The notes: generated by a model from the letters alone, not told the origin. Counted from the first letter of the stretch, positions 25,229 through 34,060 are shown. The stretch: 36,167 nt of DNA from an uncultured Muribaculaceae bacterium (GCA_902494515.1 CABUTS010000023.1:1-36167); one strand, 5' to 3'. Program-made: numbers and translations.

Positions 25229-25316
25229 CGGGGGCAGTTTTATTCCGGGAAAGGGGTGGGGTTCCCCGCAGGTATATAAATAGGAATTTCCCGCGGGCAT
25301 GGTCGGATTTCCCCTG

Positions 25317-25347
25317 CAAAGTTAAGGAAAAAGCGTTGGCCGACCAA
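25317..25347 (-). promoter_or_regulatory. Predicted Bacteroidota promoter of trmN6
   Basis: Minus strand: TTG (25347-25345), 20-bp spacer, TAACTTTG (25324-25317). Start of transcription near 25311, which supports the ATG at 25228. Confidence 0.75.
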
Positions 25348-25363
25348 CCCGGGTGCCGGAAAA

Positions 25364-25395
25364 TTTGTTTAATTGTCGAACTTTTGTTAATTTTG
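25364..25395 (+). promoter_or_regulatory. Predicted Bacteroidota promoter of engB
   Basis: TTTG (25364-25367), 20-bp spacer, TAATTTTG (25388-25395). It is back-to-back with the trmN6 promoter: the two -33 elements are only 16 bp apart. The leader is short, about 12 nt. Confidence 0.75.
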
Positions 25396-25411
25396 GAAAA
25401 AATTCCGAACT

Positions 25412-26050
25412 ATGATTGTCAACAGCGCACGTTTTTATATAAGCAACTCTTCGGCGGCGAAGTGTCCGCAGGAGAATCGTCATGAATTCGCCTTTATCGG
25501 CCGCTCTAATGTCGGGAAATCTTCGCTGATAAATATGCTGACCGGCCAGAAGGGACTCGCCATGACCTCCGCAACGCCGGGTAAGACGCTGCTGATCAAC
25601 CATTTTCTGATTAATGACGAATGGTTTCTGGTGGACCTTCCCGGCTACGGCTACGCGCGCCGCAGCAAGGAGGGGCGCGCCGAGATTACCCGCATCATTC
25701 AGGATTACATCCTGAACCGTCAGCAGATGACCTGTCTGTTTCTGCTGATCGACGGGCGTCATGAACCTCAGAAAAACGATATGGAGTTCATGCGCTGGCT
25801 GGGGGAAAACGGGGTGCCGTTCTGCATCGTTTTCACCAAACTCGATAAAATGAGCTCGACTGCCGCCAAAAAGGTGACATCAGATTACTGCGCCGCGCTG
25901 TTGGAGGAGTGGGAGGAGCTTCCCCCGATTTTCAAAAGCAGCGCCGTCGACAAGCGCGGCCGCAACGAAATCCTCGACTATATCGAGCAGCTGCTGAAGC
26001 TCCCCTGCGATCAGCCCGAAGAGGCTGCTGACACTGATGAGGTTTCTTAA
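25412..26050 (+). CDS. engB: Ribosome biogenesis GTP-binding protein EngB/YsxC
   Basis: Essential GTPase for large ribosomal subunit assembly. G1 GRSNVGKS (30-37), G2 region ATPGKT, G3 DLPG (75-78), G4 TKLD (142-145) and G5 SSAVDKRG are all intact. 212 residues, normal, with an acidic Glu-rich C-terminal tail. Confidence 0.95.
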   Translation: MIVNSARFYISNSSAAKCPQENRHEFAFIGRSNVGKSSLINMLTGQKGLAMTSATPGKTLLINHFLINDEWFLVDLPGYGYARRSKEGRAEITRIIQDYILNRQQMTCLFLLIDGRHEPQKNDMEFMRWLGENGVPFCIVFTKLDKMSSTAAKKVTSDYCAALLEEWEELPPIFKSSAVDKRGRNEILDYIEQLLKLPCDQPEEAADTDEVS

Positions 26051-26133
26051 CGCCGAAAAATATGCGCGCCGGGTCAACCGATGATACCTGATGTTTGTTT
26101 TTAAGATATACGAAATCTAAAACTTCAAGCAAT

Positions 26134-26469
26134 ATGAATTTCGACAATCTTAAAAATCTCGCATCTTCCGAGAATATGGAACATCTCAAGGAGAAAGCCG
26201 GAGATATCAAGGAGAAAGTGGTTGAAACCGCTCACACCGTGGCCGAGAAGGCCGGAGAGTTAGGGAAAAAATTCGAGAACAACGAGACTGTGCGCAATCT
26301 TTCGGAAAAAGCTGCCGCTGGCGCCCAGAAGGTAAAGGAGATTGCCGAACGCCTCCCCGGTGTAGCTGTAGACAAAGCCGATGACAACAAGGTTGACCCC
26401 AAGCTGGTCAAACAGGATGTCAAGCACCTCAACAACGATCCCGCCAGCGATCAGACCCCGGTTGTCTGA
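26134..26469 (+). CDS. Small amphipathic helical protein, YtxH/LEA-like, function unknown
   Basis: 111 residues from ATG 26134, rich in Lys, Glu and Ala. Residues about 15-75 form a run of amphipathic helical repeats (KEKAGDIKEKVVETAHTVAEK and similar), resembling YtxH or LEA-type stress proteins; this is a composition-level likeness only. No signal peptide or Cys. The frame could start 13 codons earlier at 26095, but that part reads poorly. It follows engB by 83 bp and ends before a good hairpin. Confidence 0.75.
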   Translation: MNFDNLKNLASSENMEHLKEKAGDIKEKVVETAHTVAEKAGELGKKFENNETVRNLSEKAAAGAQKVKEIAERLPGVAVDKADDNKVDPKLVKQDVKHLNNDPASDQTPVV

Positions 26470-26527
26470 AATCGACATTATTCGGTGTTTCGCTATTGAT
26501 CTACTGACATAACAAGAGAAAAGAAAA

Positions 26528-26560
26528 GGAGCCGCCCGGCGACATTGCCGGAGCGGCTCC
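26528..26560. terminator. Two-way terminator between the small helical protein gene and the PPi-PFK gene
   Basis: GGAGCCGC/GCGGCTCC perfect stem with an inner CCGGC/GCCGG pair. Plus side followed by ATCCTTTTAT, minus side by TTTTCTTTTCTC, so it can serve both convergent genes. Confidence 0.78.
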
Positions 26561-26588
26561 ATCCTTTTATGCAAGCTGTAATTAAGGA

Positions 26589-26654
26589 CTTTTCAGCGGG
26601 TTGAGCTAAAGCTTTTCAGCGAATTAAATCTTTCTATGACTTGGGCTAAAGCCC
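26589..26654. repeat. Short palindromes and a direct repeat past the PPi-PFK gene
   Basis: CTTTTCAGCG occurs at 26589-26598 and 26612-26621. AGCTaaAGCT (26604-26613) and GGGCTaaAGCCC (26643-26654) are palindromes of the same type as the one at 11355-11376. Non-coding, between the terminator and the 3' end of the PPi-PFK gene. Confidence 0.45.
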
Positions 26655-26671
26655 GGAGGGGAGGGTCAGGG

Positions 26672-28321
26672 TTACTTGCCCTGGTGCTCGTATTTGAGGG
26701 TCATGGTGGGCTGGTCGCAGACTTCAGCGGGGCCGAAGTACTGGATGGGACCGGGATATACGTAGCAGGTGTCTACGGCCCATACGTCGCGCTTGGAGGC
26801 GAACTTCTCGAAGGGTGCACCGTCGAGGCGGACAAGAGCCTTCTGGATTACAGGTTTCATCTTGCCGTTGCGGCGTTCCATGTTCATCATCATGGTGATG
26901 GGGATACCACCGGCAATCCACTGTACGGAGGGTTTGGTAAGGTTGCGGACCGACGACATGTAGCCGGTGACGCCGGCCTTCACGAGGCAAGCGGCGTTGT
27001 AACCGAGGGCGTAGCAGTAGTCAGCGTCGAAGTTCGAGGGATCGGCGCAGCGGCCTTCGTAACCGAAGAAGTGGTGCTGAGCTGAGAACTTGCCGTTGAA
27101 CTTGCCCTCTTCGGCCCACTGGGCGAGGCGTTTGCCGACCATTTCGGAGAGGAGCTTCTCGGTTTCGATGAGGGAAACCTGCACGTTGCCGTGGGGGTCG
27201 CGGTCGAGGCTGAGCTGACGGGCTACGCCTGCGGGGAGCGATTCGTAAACAGCAGCGTTCTCCTTCGAGAGGTGGCTGATGATGTAGTCGCGCTGCTTGT
27301 CGGCTTCGACAGCTGCGAATTCCTCGGCGTTCTTGGCCAGGAGGTCGTTGAGCTCGGCGATGAGGCGCTTAACGGCGGGGATGAATTCGATGAGACCTTC
27401 GGGGACGAGTACGGTACCGAAGTTCAGGCCCTTTTCGGCGCGGCGGGCAACGATGCCGGCGATGTAGTCGACAACGTCCTGAAGAGTCATGTTGAGCTGC
27501 TCGACTTCCTCGGAAACGATGCAGACGTTGGGCTGGCACTGGAGGGCACATTCGAGGGCGATGTGGCTTGCGGAGCGGCCCATCAGCTTGATGAAGTGCC
27601 AGTATTTCTTGGCGGAGTTGCAGTCGCGCTGGATGTTGCCGATAACCTCGGAGTAAACCTTGGTGGCGGTGTCGAAACCGAAGGAGGTTTCGATGACGTC
27701 GTTCTTAAGGTCGCCGTCGATGGTCTTGGGGCAGCCGATCACCTGAACGCCGGCGTTGATGGATTTGTAGTATTCGGCCAGAACAGCGGCGTTGGTGTTG
27801 GAGTCGTCGCCGCCGATGATCACGAGAGCCGAGATGTTGAGTTCCTTGAGTATTTCGAGACCCTTGTCGAACTGATCCTTGTTCTCGAGTTTGGTACGGC
27901 CGGAACCGATGATGTCGAAGCCGCCGGTGTTGCGGAAGTCGTTGATGTAGTCGGCGGTGAGCTCCATATATTTGTGGTCAACGAAGCCGCCGGGGCCCAT
28001 GAGGAAGCCGTAGAGTTTGGAATCCTTGTGGATTTTCTTGATACCATCGAAGAGGCCGGAGATAACGTTGTGGCCGCCGGGGGCCTGACCGCCGGAGAGG
28101 ATCACGCCGACGTTGATGGGTTTGTTGACACCTGTAGCCTGACTCTTCTCGAAGCGGAGTTCGGGGAGACCGTAAGTGTTGGGGAAGAGTTCCTTGATTT
28201 CGTCCTGATTGGCTACTGACTGTGTGGGCTGGCCTTCAACGGCTTTGACAGCTCCGGTGAGCACGATGGGAAGCTTGGGCTGGTAGGTAGCACGAGCTTT
28301 CTGCAGAGCGCTTTTCTTCAT
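26672..28321 (-). CDS. pfp: Diphosphate--fructose-6-phosphate 1-phosphotransferase (PPi-PFK)
   Basis: Glycolytic enzyme that uses diphosphate instead of ATP to phosphorylate fructose 6-phosphate, and can run in reverse. 549 residues, the long class typical of Bacteroidetes and plants. GGDDS (170-174) has the second Asp that blocks ATP and marks PPi use, and PKTIDGD (198-204) supplies the catalytic Asp and the PPi-type Lys. GGQAPGGHNVI (78-88) binds the phosphoryl donor. The frame runs on to 28402, but the ATG at 28321 (MKKSALQKAR) gives the family N-terminus and an 85-90 nt leader from the -7 element at 28417. Confidence 0.95.
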   Translation of the reverse strand: MKKSALQKARATYQPKLPIVLTGAVKAVEGQPTQSVANQDEIKELFPNTYGLPELRFEKSQATGVNKPINVGVILSGGQAPGGHNVISGLFDGIKKIHKDSKLYGFLMGPGGFVDHKYMELTADYINDFRNTGGFDIIGSGRTKLENKDQFDKGLEILKELNISALVIIGGDDSNTNAAVLAEYYKSINAGVQVIGCPKTIDGDLKNDVIETSFGFDTATKVYSEVIGNIQRDCNSAKKYWHFIKLMGRSASHIALECALQCQPNVCIVSEEVEQLNMTLQDVVDYIAGIVARRAEKGLNFGTVLVPEGLIEFIPAVKRLIAELNDLLAKNAEEFAAVEADKQRDYIISHLSKENAAVYESLPAGVARQLSLDRDPHGNVQVSLIETEKLLSEMVGKRLAQWAEEGKFNGKFSAQHHFFGYEGRCADPSNFDADYCYALGYNAACLVKAGVTGYMSSVRNLTKPSVQWIAGGIPITMMMNMERRNGKMKPVIQKALVRLDGAPFEKFASKRDVWAVDTCYVYPGPIQYFGPAEVCDQPTMTLKYEHQGK

Positions 28322-28416
28322 TGAGTATAAAGTGGTTGAGTTACTAATTGCGTGATTGTCGCAAATGGTAAAACCGGAAGTGGAGAGGGCTTTCAGAATC
28401 ACCTTGTTTTGCGATA

Positions 28417-28424
28417 CAAAGTTA
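28417..28424 (-). promoter_or_regulatory. Candidate -7 element of the PPi-PFK gene
   Basis: TAACTTTG on the minus strand, a full TAnnTTTG match, about 96 bp before the ATG. The -33 site at the usual 20 bp is not a clear TTG. Confidence 0.5.
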
Positions 28425-28454
28425 CAAAAAATAGTACAATCCTAACTGTTAAAG

Positions 28455-29822
28455 TTAATTAACCGGGCATATTGTGCCGTTTTCGGCATCACCGGCCATG
28501 GCCACGACTCGCGGAACGTCGGCGAGATAACGGTGGGCTGCCTCGCGTATCTCCTTTGAAGTCAGGGATTTGACGCTGCTGAACTGATTGGCGTAGAGAC
28601 TGACGGGCCAGCCGTTTCCCTCGAGGTATTCAATGTAAGCCGATGAGGAGAAGGGGGAGTCGAGGATGTCGGCGAGCTGCGAGATGATGACGTTGCGGAC
28701 CGTGGCGAGTTCGTCGGCGGGAATCTCTTCGGTGGTGATGCGGGCGATCTCCCTGTCGATTTCTTTGAGGACCTCCGGGACATAGCGGTTGTCGGTTTCG
28801 CAGGAGATGATTATGGAGTCGCCGTCGGGCGCCGGGGCGAGGGCCGCCGAAATGCCGTAGGTGTACCCTTTGTCCTCGCGGATGTTGCTCATAAGGCGGC
28901 TGCCGAAGTAACCGCCGAGGGCGATGACGGCCATGCGGAGCGCCTCGAAATCCGGGGCGGTGCGGCAGGGGGCAGGGTAGACAATCCGGATGCCGGTCTG
29001 GAGCGAGCCGGGCATCTGCCTGACTGCTTTCATCTCTTGTCCGAGCGGCCTGGGGGAAAGAATGTTCTGGCTTTTCCCGCTGCCTTGGCGGATGTCGTGG
29101 AAGCTCTCTTTGAGTTGCCCGATGATCTCCTGCGGAATGTTCCCCGAGATGTAAACTGTTGGGGTTGAGTTGTTTGTGACGAAGTCAAACATGCGGGGAA
29201 GGTCGGCGAGACCGACGGCGCGGAGCGATTCGGCAGTGACGGTGCGGGCCCGCGGATGTCCCTCGCCGAAGAACGCTTCGTTGGCGAGGGCTGTGGCCTG
29301 AAAGGCCGGTTTGCAGCTGGCAATCTCTTTGGCCGAGGCCAGTTTGTTGATGTGGCTCAGGGCACTTTCGCGGGGGAAAACGGGGTGCGCGATTATGGAG
29401 CGGAGCACCGGCAGCACCTGCGGCAGAGTGGAGTTCAGGGCGTAAAGCGACACGAAAGTCGAGTGGGGTCCGACACCGTTTTTGAGCCATGCGCCGTTCT
29501 CCTCGAGTATGCCGTTGATTTCTGCTCCGGAGTATTCCGCGGAGCCTTCGGAAAGTTGGTTTACGGCAATCATAAGTGCTTCGGGTTCAGCGACATCGGC
29601 TGTGCCGAGCGGCCAGGCGATATAGATTCGGCAGACCGGTTCGGAACCGGAGTCGATGACCTTGGCGACAATGCTGCCGGATAGCTTGTCTTCGCGGATT
29701 TCAGGGAACTCAAGATGCTCGATATCAGAGATCGGGGGCGCCTGAGTGCGATCAGGAGCGGCTGTTGACCCAGCTGCATAAACCTTGGATTCTGTGGATT
29801 CTGAGATGTTGGAATTAGCCAT
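28455..29822 (-). CDS. M16-family peptidase-like protein without the zinc motif (non-catalytic subunit type)
   Basis: 455 residues with the two-lobe M16B layout. Where active members have HxxEH, this protein reads AVNQLSEGSAEYSG (86-99), so both zinc histidines are missing. The following YSGAEINGILEENGAWLK pattern still aligns with the family. The C-terminal lobe keeps the substrate-side R/Y pair region GSRLMSNIREDKGYTYG. In bacteria such proteins pair with an active HxxEH subunit, but none lies in this window. No signal peptide was seen, so it appears cytoplasmic, though the first 30 residues are low complexity. It follows the ThiE-like gene by 32 bp. Confidence 0.82.
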   Translation of the reverse strand: MANSNISESTESKVYAAGSTAAPDRTQAPPISDIEHLEFPEIREDKLSGSIVAKVIDSGSEPVCRIYIAWPLGTADVAEPEALMIAVNQLSEGSAEYSGAEINGILEENGAWLKNGVGPHSTFVSLYALNSTLPQVLPVLRSIIAHPVFPRESALSHINKLASAKEIASCKPAFQATALANEAFFGEGHPRARTVTAESLRAVGLADLPRMFDFVTNNSTPTVYISGNIPQEIIGQLKESFHDIRQGSGKSQNILSPRPLGQEMKAVRQMPGSLQTGIRIVYPAPCRTAPDFEALRMAVIALGGYFGSRLMSNIREDKGYTYGISAALAPAPDGDSIIISCETDNRYVPEVLKEIDREIARITTEEIPADELATVRNVIISQLADILDSPFSSSAYIEYLEGNGWPVSLYANQFSSVKSLTSKEIREAAHRYLADVPRVVAMAGDAENGTICPVN

Positions 29823-29854
29823 AAAAAAGGCCGTGAAACTTAGGACTCTAATTC

Positions 29855-30433
29855 TTAAATATTGTTAACTGAGCTTAGTGCCAATTTCATGAATTCGGCG
29901 GGGTTGGAAGCGTCGGCAACCACTTCCGACAGTTCCACACCCGCCATTCCTGTGTCGAGAACCGGCCGAAGCATGGCCACGGGGAACTCTCCGGAGGCCA
30001 CGGGATGCACCTGAACATCCTCGGCTTTCAGCTTTGCGGCGAATTCCGTGAAGAAATCCAGGGGATTCACGCCGGAGGGGGCTGCTACGGTCATGTAATC
30101 GACGTCCAGACCTTTGAGTTCCATGGCTTTCTCCGCCGAATCGCAGGCGACACCGACGATGGCATGCGGCCCGAGCTTCTCGCGCACGGCGATGACGCTG
30201 CCGCGGTCCCAGGCCGTGAGGTGGATGCCGTGGATTCTCAGTTTGTCGACAAGTTCTACGTTGTCGTCGAGCACAAGAATCACACCTTTGGCGGTGCAGA
30301 GGGGAATGAGGGTCTTGATTTCCTCCTCTGAGGAACCGGTGAGGCGTACCCAGAGGCAGCCGCCGGCAATGGCCTCGCGGACCTGGCTGTCGACCGGGCG
30401 CGCTGAGGCGGGATATGTTGCGAATTGAATCAT
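29855..30433 (-). CDS. ThiE-like (thiamine phosphate synthase fold) protein
   Basis: 192 residues from ATG 30433. It follows the ThiE/TenI TIM-barrel order: WVRLTG (28-33) in place of the VQLREK strand, DDNVELVDKLRIHGIHLTAWD (56-76) in place of the DD..LA...GVHLGQ.D block, VGVACDSAEKAMELKGLDVDYMTV (93-116) in place of the VG.S.HS..E...A...GADY block. Several ThiE pyrophosphate and pyrimidine contacts look changed (the RxK and T-rich GP.F.T loop), so true thiamine phosphate synthase activity is doubtful. No other thi gene is adjacent. The 14 extra codons up to 30475 are not used because they cover an AT-rich leader. Confidence 0.78.
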   Translation of the reverse strand: MIQFATYPASARPVDSQVREAIAGGCLWVRLTGSSEEEIKTLIPLCTAKGVILVLDDNVELVDKLRIHGIHLTAWDRGSVIAVREKLGPHAIVGVACDSAEKAMELKGLDVDYMTVAAPSGVNPLDFFTEFAAKLKAEDVQVHPVASGEFPVAMLRPVLDTGMAGVELSEVVADASNPAEFMKLALSSVNNI

Positions 30434-30536
30434 GCGATATATATTATATGTGCAAATTTCGCAAGAAATCCGCAATCCTGCAACCTTACAACAGAAAAAG
30501 TTTCCCCCGGATAATATCAGTTTTAAAAATTCTCCG

Positions 30537-30544
30537 TATATTTG
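30537..30544 (+). promoter_or_regulatory. Candidate -7 element of glnS
   Basis: TATATTTG matches TAnnTTTG about 96 bp before the ATG. No good -33 TTG at 19-21 bp. Confidence 0.45.
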
Positions 30545-30639
30545 CAGGTTATTTTTCCATTACGACAAAAATCTAATCATTACAACATAAGTGACGGGCC
30601 GGAATTCAGCGGCCGTTACCTTTAAACAGTTTCATACTT

Positions 30640-32352
30640 ATGGCTGAAATTATCGAAACCGAAAAGACCGACGAAGGCAAGGGCCTGAGTTTTGTCGAGC
30701 AGATAATAGTTGACGACCTCAAGGAGGGAAAGAACGGCGGCAGGCTCCAGACCCGCTTCCCGCCCGAACCTAACGGCTATCTCCATATCGGTCATGCGAA
30801 AGCCATTTGCATGGATTTCGGGGCCGCTGAGAAGTTCGGAGGCAAGTGCTTCCTCCGCTTCGACGACACCAACCCCATCAAGGAGGATACCGAGTATGTC
30901 GATGCTATCCGCGACGACATCCACTGGCTCGGCTTCGACTGGGGTGAGAACGAGCGCTATGCTTCGGACTATTTCCCCCAGCTCTACGATCTGGCCGTGC
31001 GCCTGATCAAAGAGGGGAAAGCCTACGTCGACGACCAGACCTCCGAGGAGATCGCCGCCCAGAAGGGTACCCCGACAACTCCCGGCCAAAACTCCCCCTA
31101 CCGCGACCGTTCCGTCGAGGAGAACCTCGACCTGTTCGAGCGCATGAACGCCGGCGAATTCGACGAAGGCGCCCGCGTGCTTCGTGCAAAAATCGACATG
31201 GCATCGTCGAACATGCACTTCCGCGACCCGATCATGTACCGAATCATCAAGACCCCTCACCACCGCACCGGCACCAAATGGAAAGTATACCCGATGTATG
31301 ACTTCGCCCACGGCCAGAGCGACTTCTTCGAGGGTGTCACCCACTCGATCTGCACCCTGGAGTTCGTGCCTCACCGTCCGCTCTACGACTACTTCGTGGA
31401 CTTCCTGACCGACGGCACCTACCGTCCCCGCCAGATTGAATTCAACCGACTGAACCTCACCTACACCGTGATGAGCAAGCGCAAGCTGCTGCAGCTGGTC
31501 AAGGAGGGGCTCGTGGCAGGCTGGGACGACCCCCGCATGCCGACCATCTCCGGTATGCGTCGCCGCGGTTTCACCGCCAAGGCCATCCGCAACTTCATCG
31601 ACCGCATCGGCTACACCAAGATCGAGGAGGCCATGATTTCCGTATCGCTGCTCGAGCATGCTGTCCGCGAGGACCTCAACGCCATCGCAACCCGCGCCAT
31701 GGCCGTTATGAATCCCGTGAAGGTGGTCATCATCAACTATCCCGAAGGTCAGACCGAGATGGTGGAGATGGAGAATAACCCCGAAGATCCCGCAGCCGGC
31801 ACCCACAAGATGCCATTCTCGCGCGAAATCTTTATCGAGCGCGACGACTTCATGGAGAATCCCCCGAAGAAATTCTTCCGTCTGGCTCCCGGCCAGGAGG
31901 TCCGCCTCAAGGGCGCCTATATTATCAAGTGTGAGGATGTCGTCAAGGATGCCGAAGGGAACATCACCGAGCTCCGCTGCTCCTATGACCCCGAAAGCCG
32001 CAGCGGCCTGCCCGGCGCAAACCGCAAGGTCAAGGGTACCCTCCACTGGGTTTCCGCTCCGCACGCCGTTGATGCCACAGCCCGCATCTACGACCGCCTT
32101 TTCGAGGTCGAGAATCCCTCGGCCGAGGAGGGGGACTTCCGCGACCTGCTGAACCCCGACTCCCTGAAGGTTGTGGAGGGTATCAAGGTCGAGCCCTTCA
32201 TCGCCGAAAACGCTGTGCCCGGCACCAAGTTCCAGTTCCAGCGCATCGGCTACTTCACCCCTGACCTTGATTCCACCCCTGGCCATCTGATTTTCAACCG
32301 CACCATCGCGCTGAAAGACAGCTGGGAAAAGGTCCAGAAAAAGAACAACTAA
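30640..32352 (+). CDS. glnS: Glutaminyl-tRNA synthetase
   Basis: Class I aminoacyl-tRNA synthetase that charges tRNA-Gln. RFPPEPNGYLHIGHAKAI holds the HIGH motif (49-52), VMSKRK (277-282) is the KMSKS-type loop, and FRFDDTNP and the C-terminal anticodon-binding beta-barrels (CSYDPESRSG, HWVSA) are typical of GlnRS rather than GluRS. 570 residues, normal. A direct GlnRS means the cell need not make Gln-tRNA only by transamidation. Confidence 0.96.
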   Translation: MAEIIETEKTDEGKGLSFVEQIIVDDLKEGKNGGRLQTRFPPEPNGYLHIGHAKAICMDFGAAEKFGGKCFLRFDDTNPIKEDTEYVDAIRDDIHWLGFDWGENERYASDYFPQLYDLAVRLIKEGKAYVDDQTSEEIAAQKGTPTTPGQNSPYRDRSVEENLDLFERMNAGEFDEGARVLRAKIDMASSNMHFRDPIMYRIIKTPHHRTGTKWKVYPMYDFAHGQSDFFEGVTHSICTLEFVPHRPLYDYFVDFLTDGTYRPRQIEFNRLNLTYTVMSKRKLLQLVKEGLVAGWDDPRMPTISGMRRRGFTAKAIRNFIDRIGYTKIEEAMISVSLLEHAVREDLNAIATRAMAVMNPVKVVIINYPEGQTEMVEMENNPEDPAAGTHKMPFSREIFIERDDFMENPPKKFFRLAPGQEVRLKGAYIIKCEDVVKDAEGNITELRCSYDPESRSGLPGANRKVKGTLHWVSAPHAVDATARIYDRLFEVENPSAEEGDFRDLLNPDSLKVVEGIKVEPFIAENAVPGTKFQFQRIGYFTPDLDSTPGHLIFNRTIALKDSWEKVQKKNN

Positions 32353-32375
32353 GTTATACGGCCACGCAGGGACGA

Positions 32376-32399
32376 GCCTCCGGCATGTTCGCCGGAGGC
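32376..32399 (+). terminator. Hairpin after glnS, no T-tract
   Basis: GCCTCCGGC, ATGTTC, GCCGGAGGC: perfect 9-bp stem. It is followed by CCATCCCCGC rather than T, so it may only weaken read-through or protect the glnS 3' end; the TPR gene 46 bp on has no clear promoter of its own. Confidence 0.45.
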
Positions 32400-32445
32400 C
32401 CATCCCCGCTTTAGGGTGTCATTTAAGAAACAGAACCCAATATTG

Positions 32446-33936
32446 ATGTTTGAAGAAAACGACGGACAGTCATACAGCGAACAGGACTATATGCGGTCGC
32501 TTTACCTGAAATTCCGCGAGGACGTGGATGCAGGAAGGCCGAACGACTATTACGAAATCAACGAACTGCTTGATATTTATGATTATGCGCAGGACGAAGG
32601 CGACGTAATGGTGCAGATGTTCGTGTTTCTGGCCGCCGCCCGGCAGCATCCTGAAACGCGGGAATTCGACGAACGCATGGCGTTCTTCATGTCCTACGTC
32701 TCCCCGACGTCGGTCGAGGATATGCTGGCCCGTGCTGGCCGCAAGGATTCCCCCCTGTGGGAGGTGCTCCGCATGGGCCAGAACTGCTATCCCGACAAGG
32801 ATCCGGAGCCGTCGCTCAAGCAGATTCTTGAAAAATATGATTCACTCGACTGCGAGACGGGCCTGAAGATTGTGGACCTGCTCCGCGATATGGACCGCCG
32901 CGACCTCCTGGCCAAGTACAGCGACCGGATTCTGGCCCTCTCGGAGGATCCTAACGGTCTCGGTTTCGAGATTGCCGAAACGCTGAAGGAGAGTGAGCTT
33001 TACCTCGAAAGCTCCCGGAAAATCGCCGAGGAGCTGACCCGGATGGAACCGTTCAACGTGGAGGTGTGGTTGCTGCTGGCCCGCATCGAGTTCAGTCTGG
33101 AGCATCCCGACGAGGCTCTTGCAGCCGTGGATTATGCCCTGGCCATCGACCCCGAGCACCGCAACGCCCGGCTAACGCGGGCCGTGATTCTCGTGGTCAA
33201 GGACGAAAACCGCGACGAGGCCATCGACCTCCTCAACGATTTCATCAAGGAGGACCCGTCGAACGTCATCGCGCTCGAAGGGCTCGCCGAGGCATATTCG
33301 CGCGCAGGACAGAAGAAGAACGCCTGCGACGTCTACAAGGCGATTATCGCCACCGGCGTGTCGAACACCGATCCGCTCCTTTCAGCCGTGCAGCTCGACG
33401 AGGATAACGCTGATGAGTATTTCGACTTTTATTACCGCTACGGTTCGACCGACGAGGAGGACTGGTGTCGTCAGGCATCGGTGCTGAGCGGCAAGGGGAA
33501 ATATGGTCTGTCGGCACGGATGATGGATTTCTTTTTCAAGCATCACGGCTTCCGCAACCACCCGACGATGCTGCTTTATGCGCTCTACGACGCCCGGGAT
33601 TTCCATCGTTTCATCGATGTTTTCCTTGAACTTTCCACCACGAACTCCCCTTCGGGGGAACCATGGAACAAGCCTGGCTTCTTCTCAGCCACGGATTACC
33701 TGCTGCTCGCGGCCTCGTATCTGCGCGCCGGAATGCATCACGAAGCATCCCAGATTGCCGAAGCCATCGGCCAGCGAAAGGAAAACCCCACAAGCATCGA
33801 TGAGACCATGCACTGGCGAGGCGTAACCCTGACCGCCAAGCTGATACAGTCGCTTGCCGCCATGGGCCCCGACAAAGAGGGCAACCGCCCCGACTACTCC
33901 GACTTCGACCCCATGACCGGCGGCACCTTCGTCTAA
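32446..33936 (+). CDS. Tetratricopeptide-repeat protein
   Basis: 496 residues from ATG 32446 (a GTG at 32416, ten codons earlier, is an alternative). Largely helical; clear TPR units occur in the middle, such as VEVWLLLARIEFSLEHPDEALAAVDYALAIDPEH and the next two repeats (ARLTRAVILVVKDENRDEAIDLLNDFIKEDPSN, VIALEGLAEAYSRAGQKKNACDVYKAII). The N-terminus is acidic. No signal peptide, so probably a cytoplasmic scaffold. It follows glnS by 93 bp and may be co-transcribed; its partner is unknown. The 124 bp after its stop show no gene. Confidence 0.85.
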   Translation: MFEENDGQSYSEQDYMRSLYLKFREDVDAGRPNDYYEINELLDIYDYAQDEGDVMVQMFVFLAAARQHPETREFDERMAFFMSYVSPTSVEDMLARAGRKDSPLWEVLRMGQNCYPDKDPEPSLKQILEKYDSLDCETGLKIVDLLRDMDRRDLLAKYSDRILALSEDPNGLGFEIAETLKESELYLESSRKIAEELTRMEPFNVEVWLLLARIEFSLEHPDEALAAVDYALAIDPEHRNARLTRAVILVVKDENRDEAIDLLNDFIKEDPSNVIALEGLAEAYSRAGQKKNACDVYKAIIATGVSNTDPLLSAVQLDEDNADEYFDFYYRYGSTDEEDWCRQASVLSGKGKYGLSARMMDFFFKHHGFRNHPTMLLYALYDARDFHRFIDVFLELSTTNSPSGEPWNKPGFFSATDYLLLAASYLRAGMHHEASQIAEAIGQRKENPTSIDETMHWRGVTLTAKLIQSLAAMGPDKEGNRPDYSDFDPMTGGTFV

Positions 33937-34060
33937 CCCCCACACATACGTCTTCTCTCGCTGGCTTAATTGCCCGACGGCCCTCTATCACCCCGGACCT
34001 CTAAGTCTACTCTCTCAGTGTATGCTTCGTTACAAACCTGATAATGGTCAATCGGAAGCG

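Noticed and set aside
27191..28219. 342-codon plus-strand frame opposite the PPi-PFK gene
   Set aside because: Antisense shadow of a well-supported gene.
28322..28402. 27-codon N-terminal extension of PPi-PFK
   Set aside because: It would begin about 8 nt after the likely transcription start and is not like the family N-terminus.
30622..32403. 593-codon open frame antisense to glnS
   Set aside because: It mirrors glnS on the other strand. GlnRS motifs are all on the plus strand; the antisense frame is open because of GC-rich codon bias and has no domain.
33937..34060. tRNA or other RNA gene after the TPR gene
   Set aside because: No cloverleaf arms or T-loop motif were found; the stretch looks like plain spacer.
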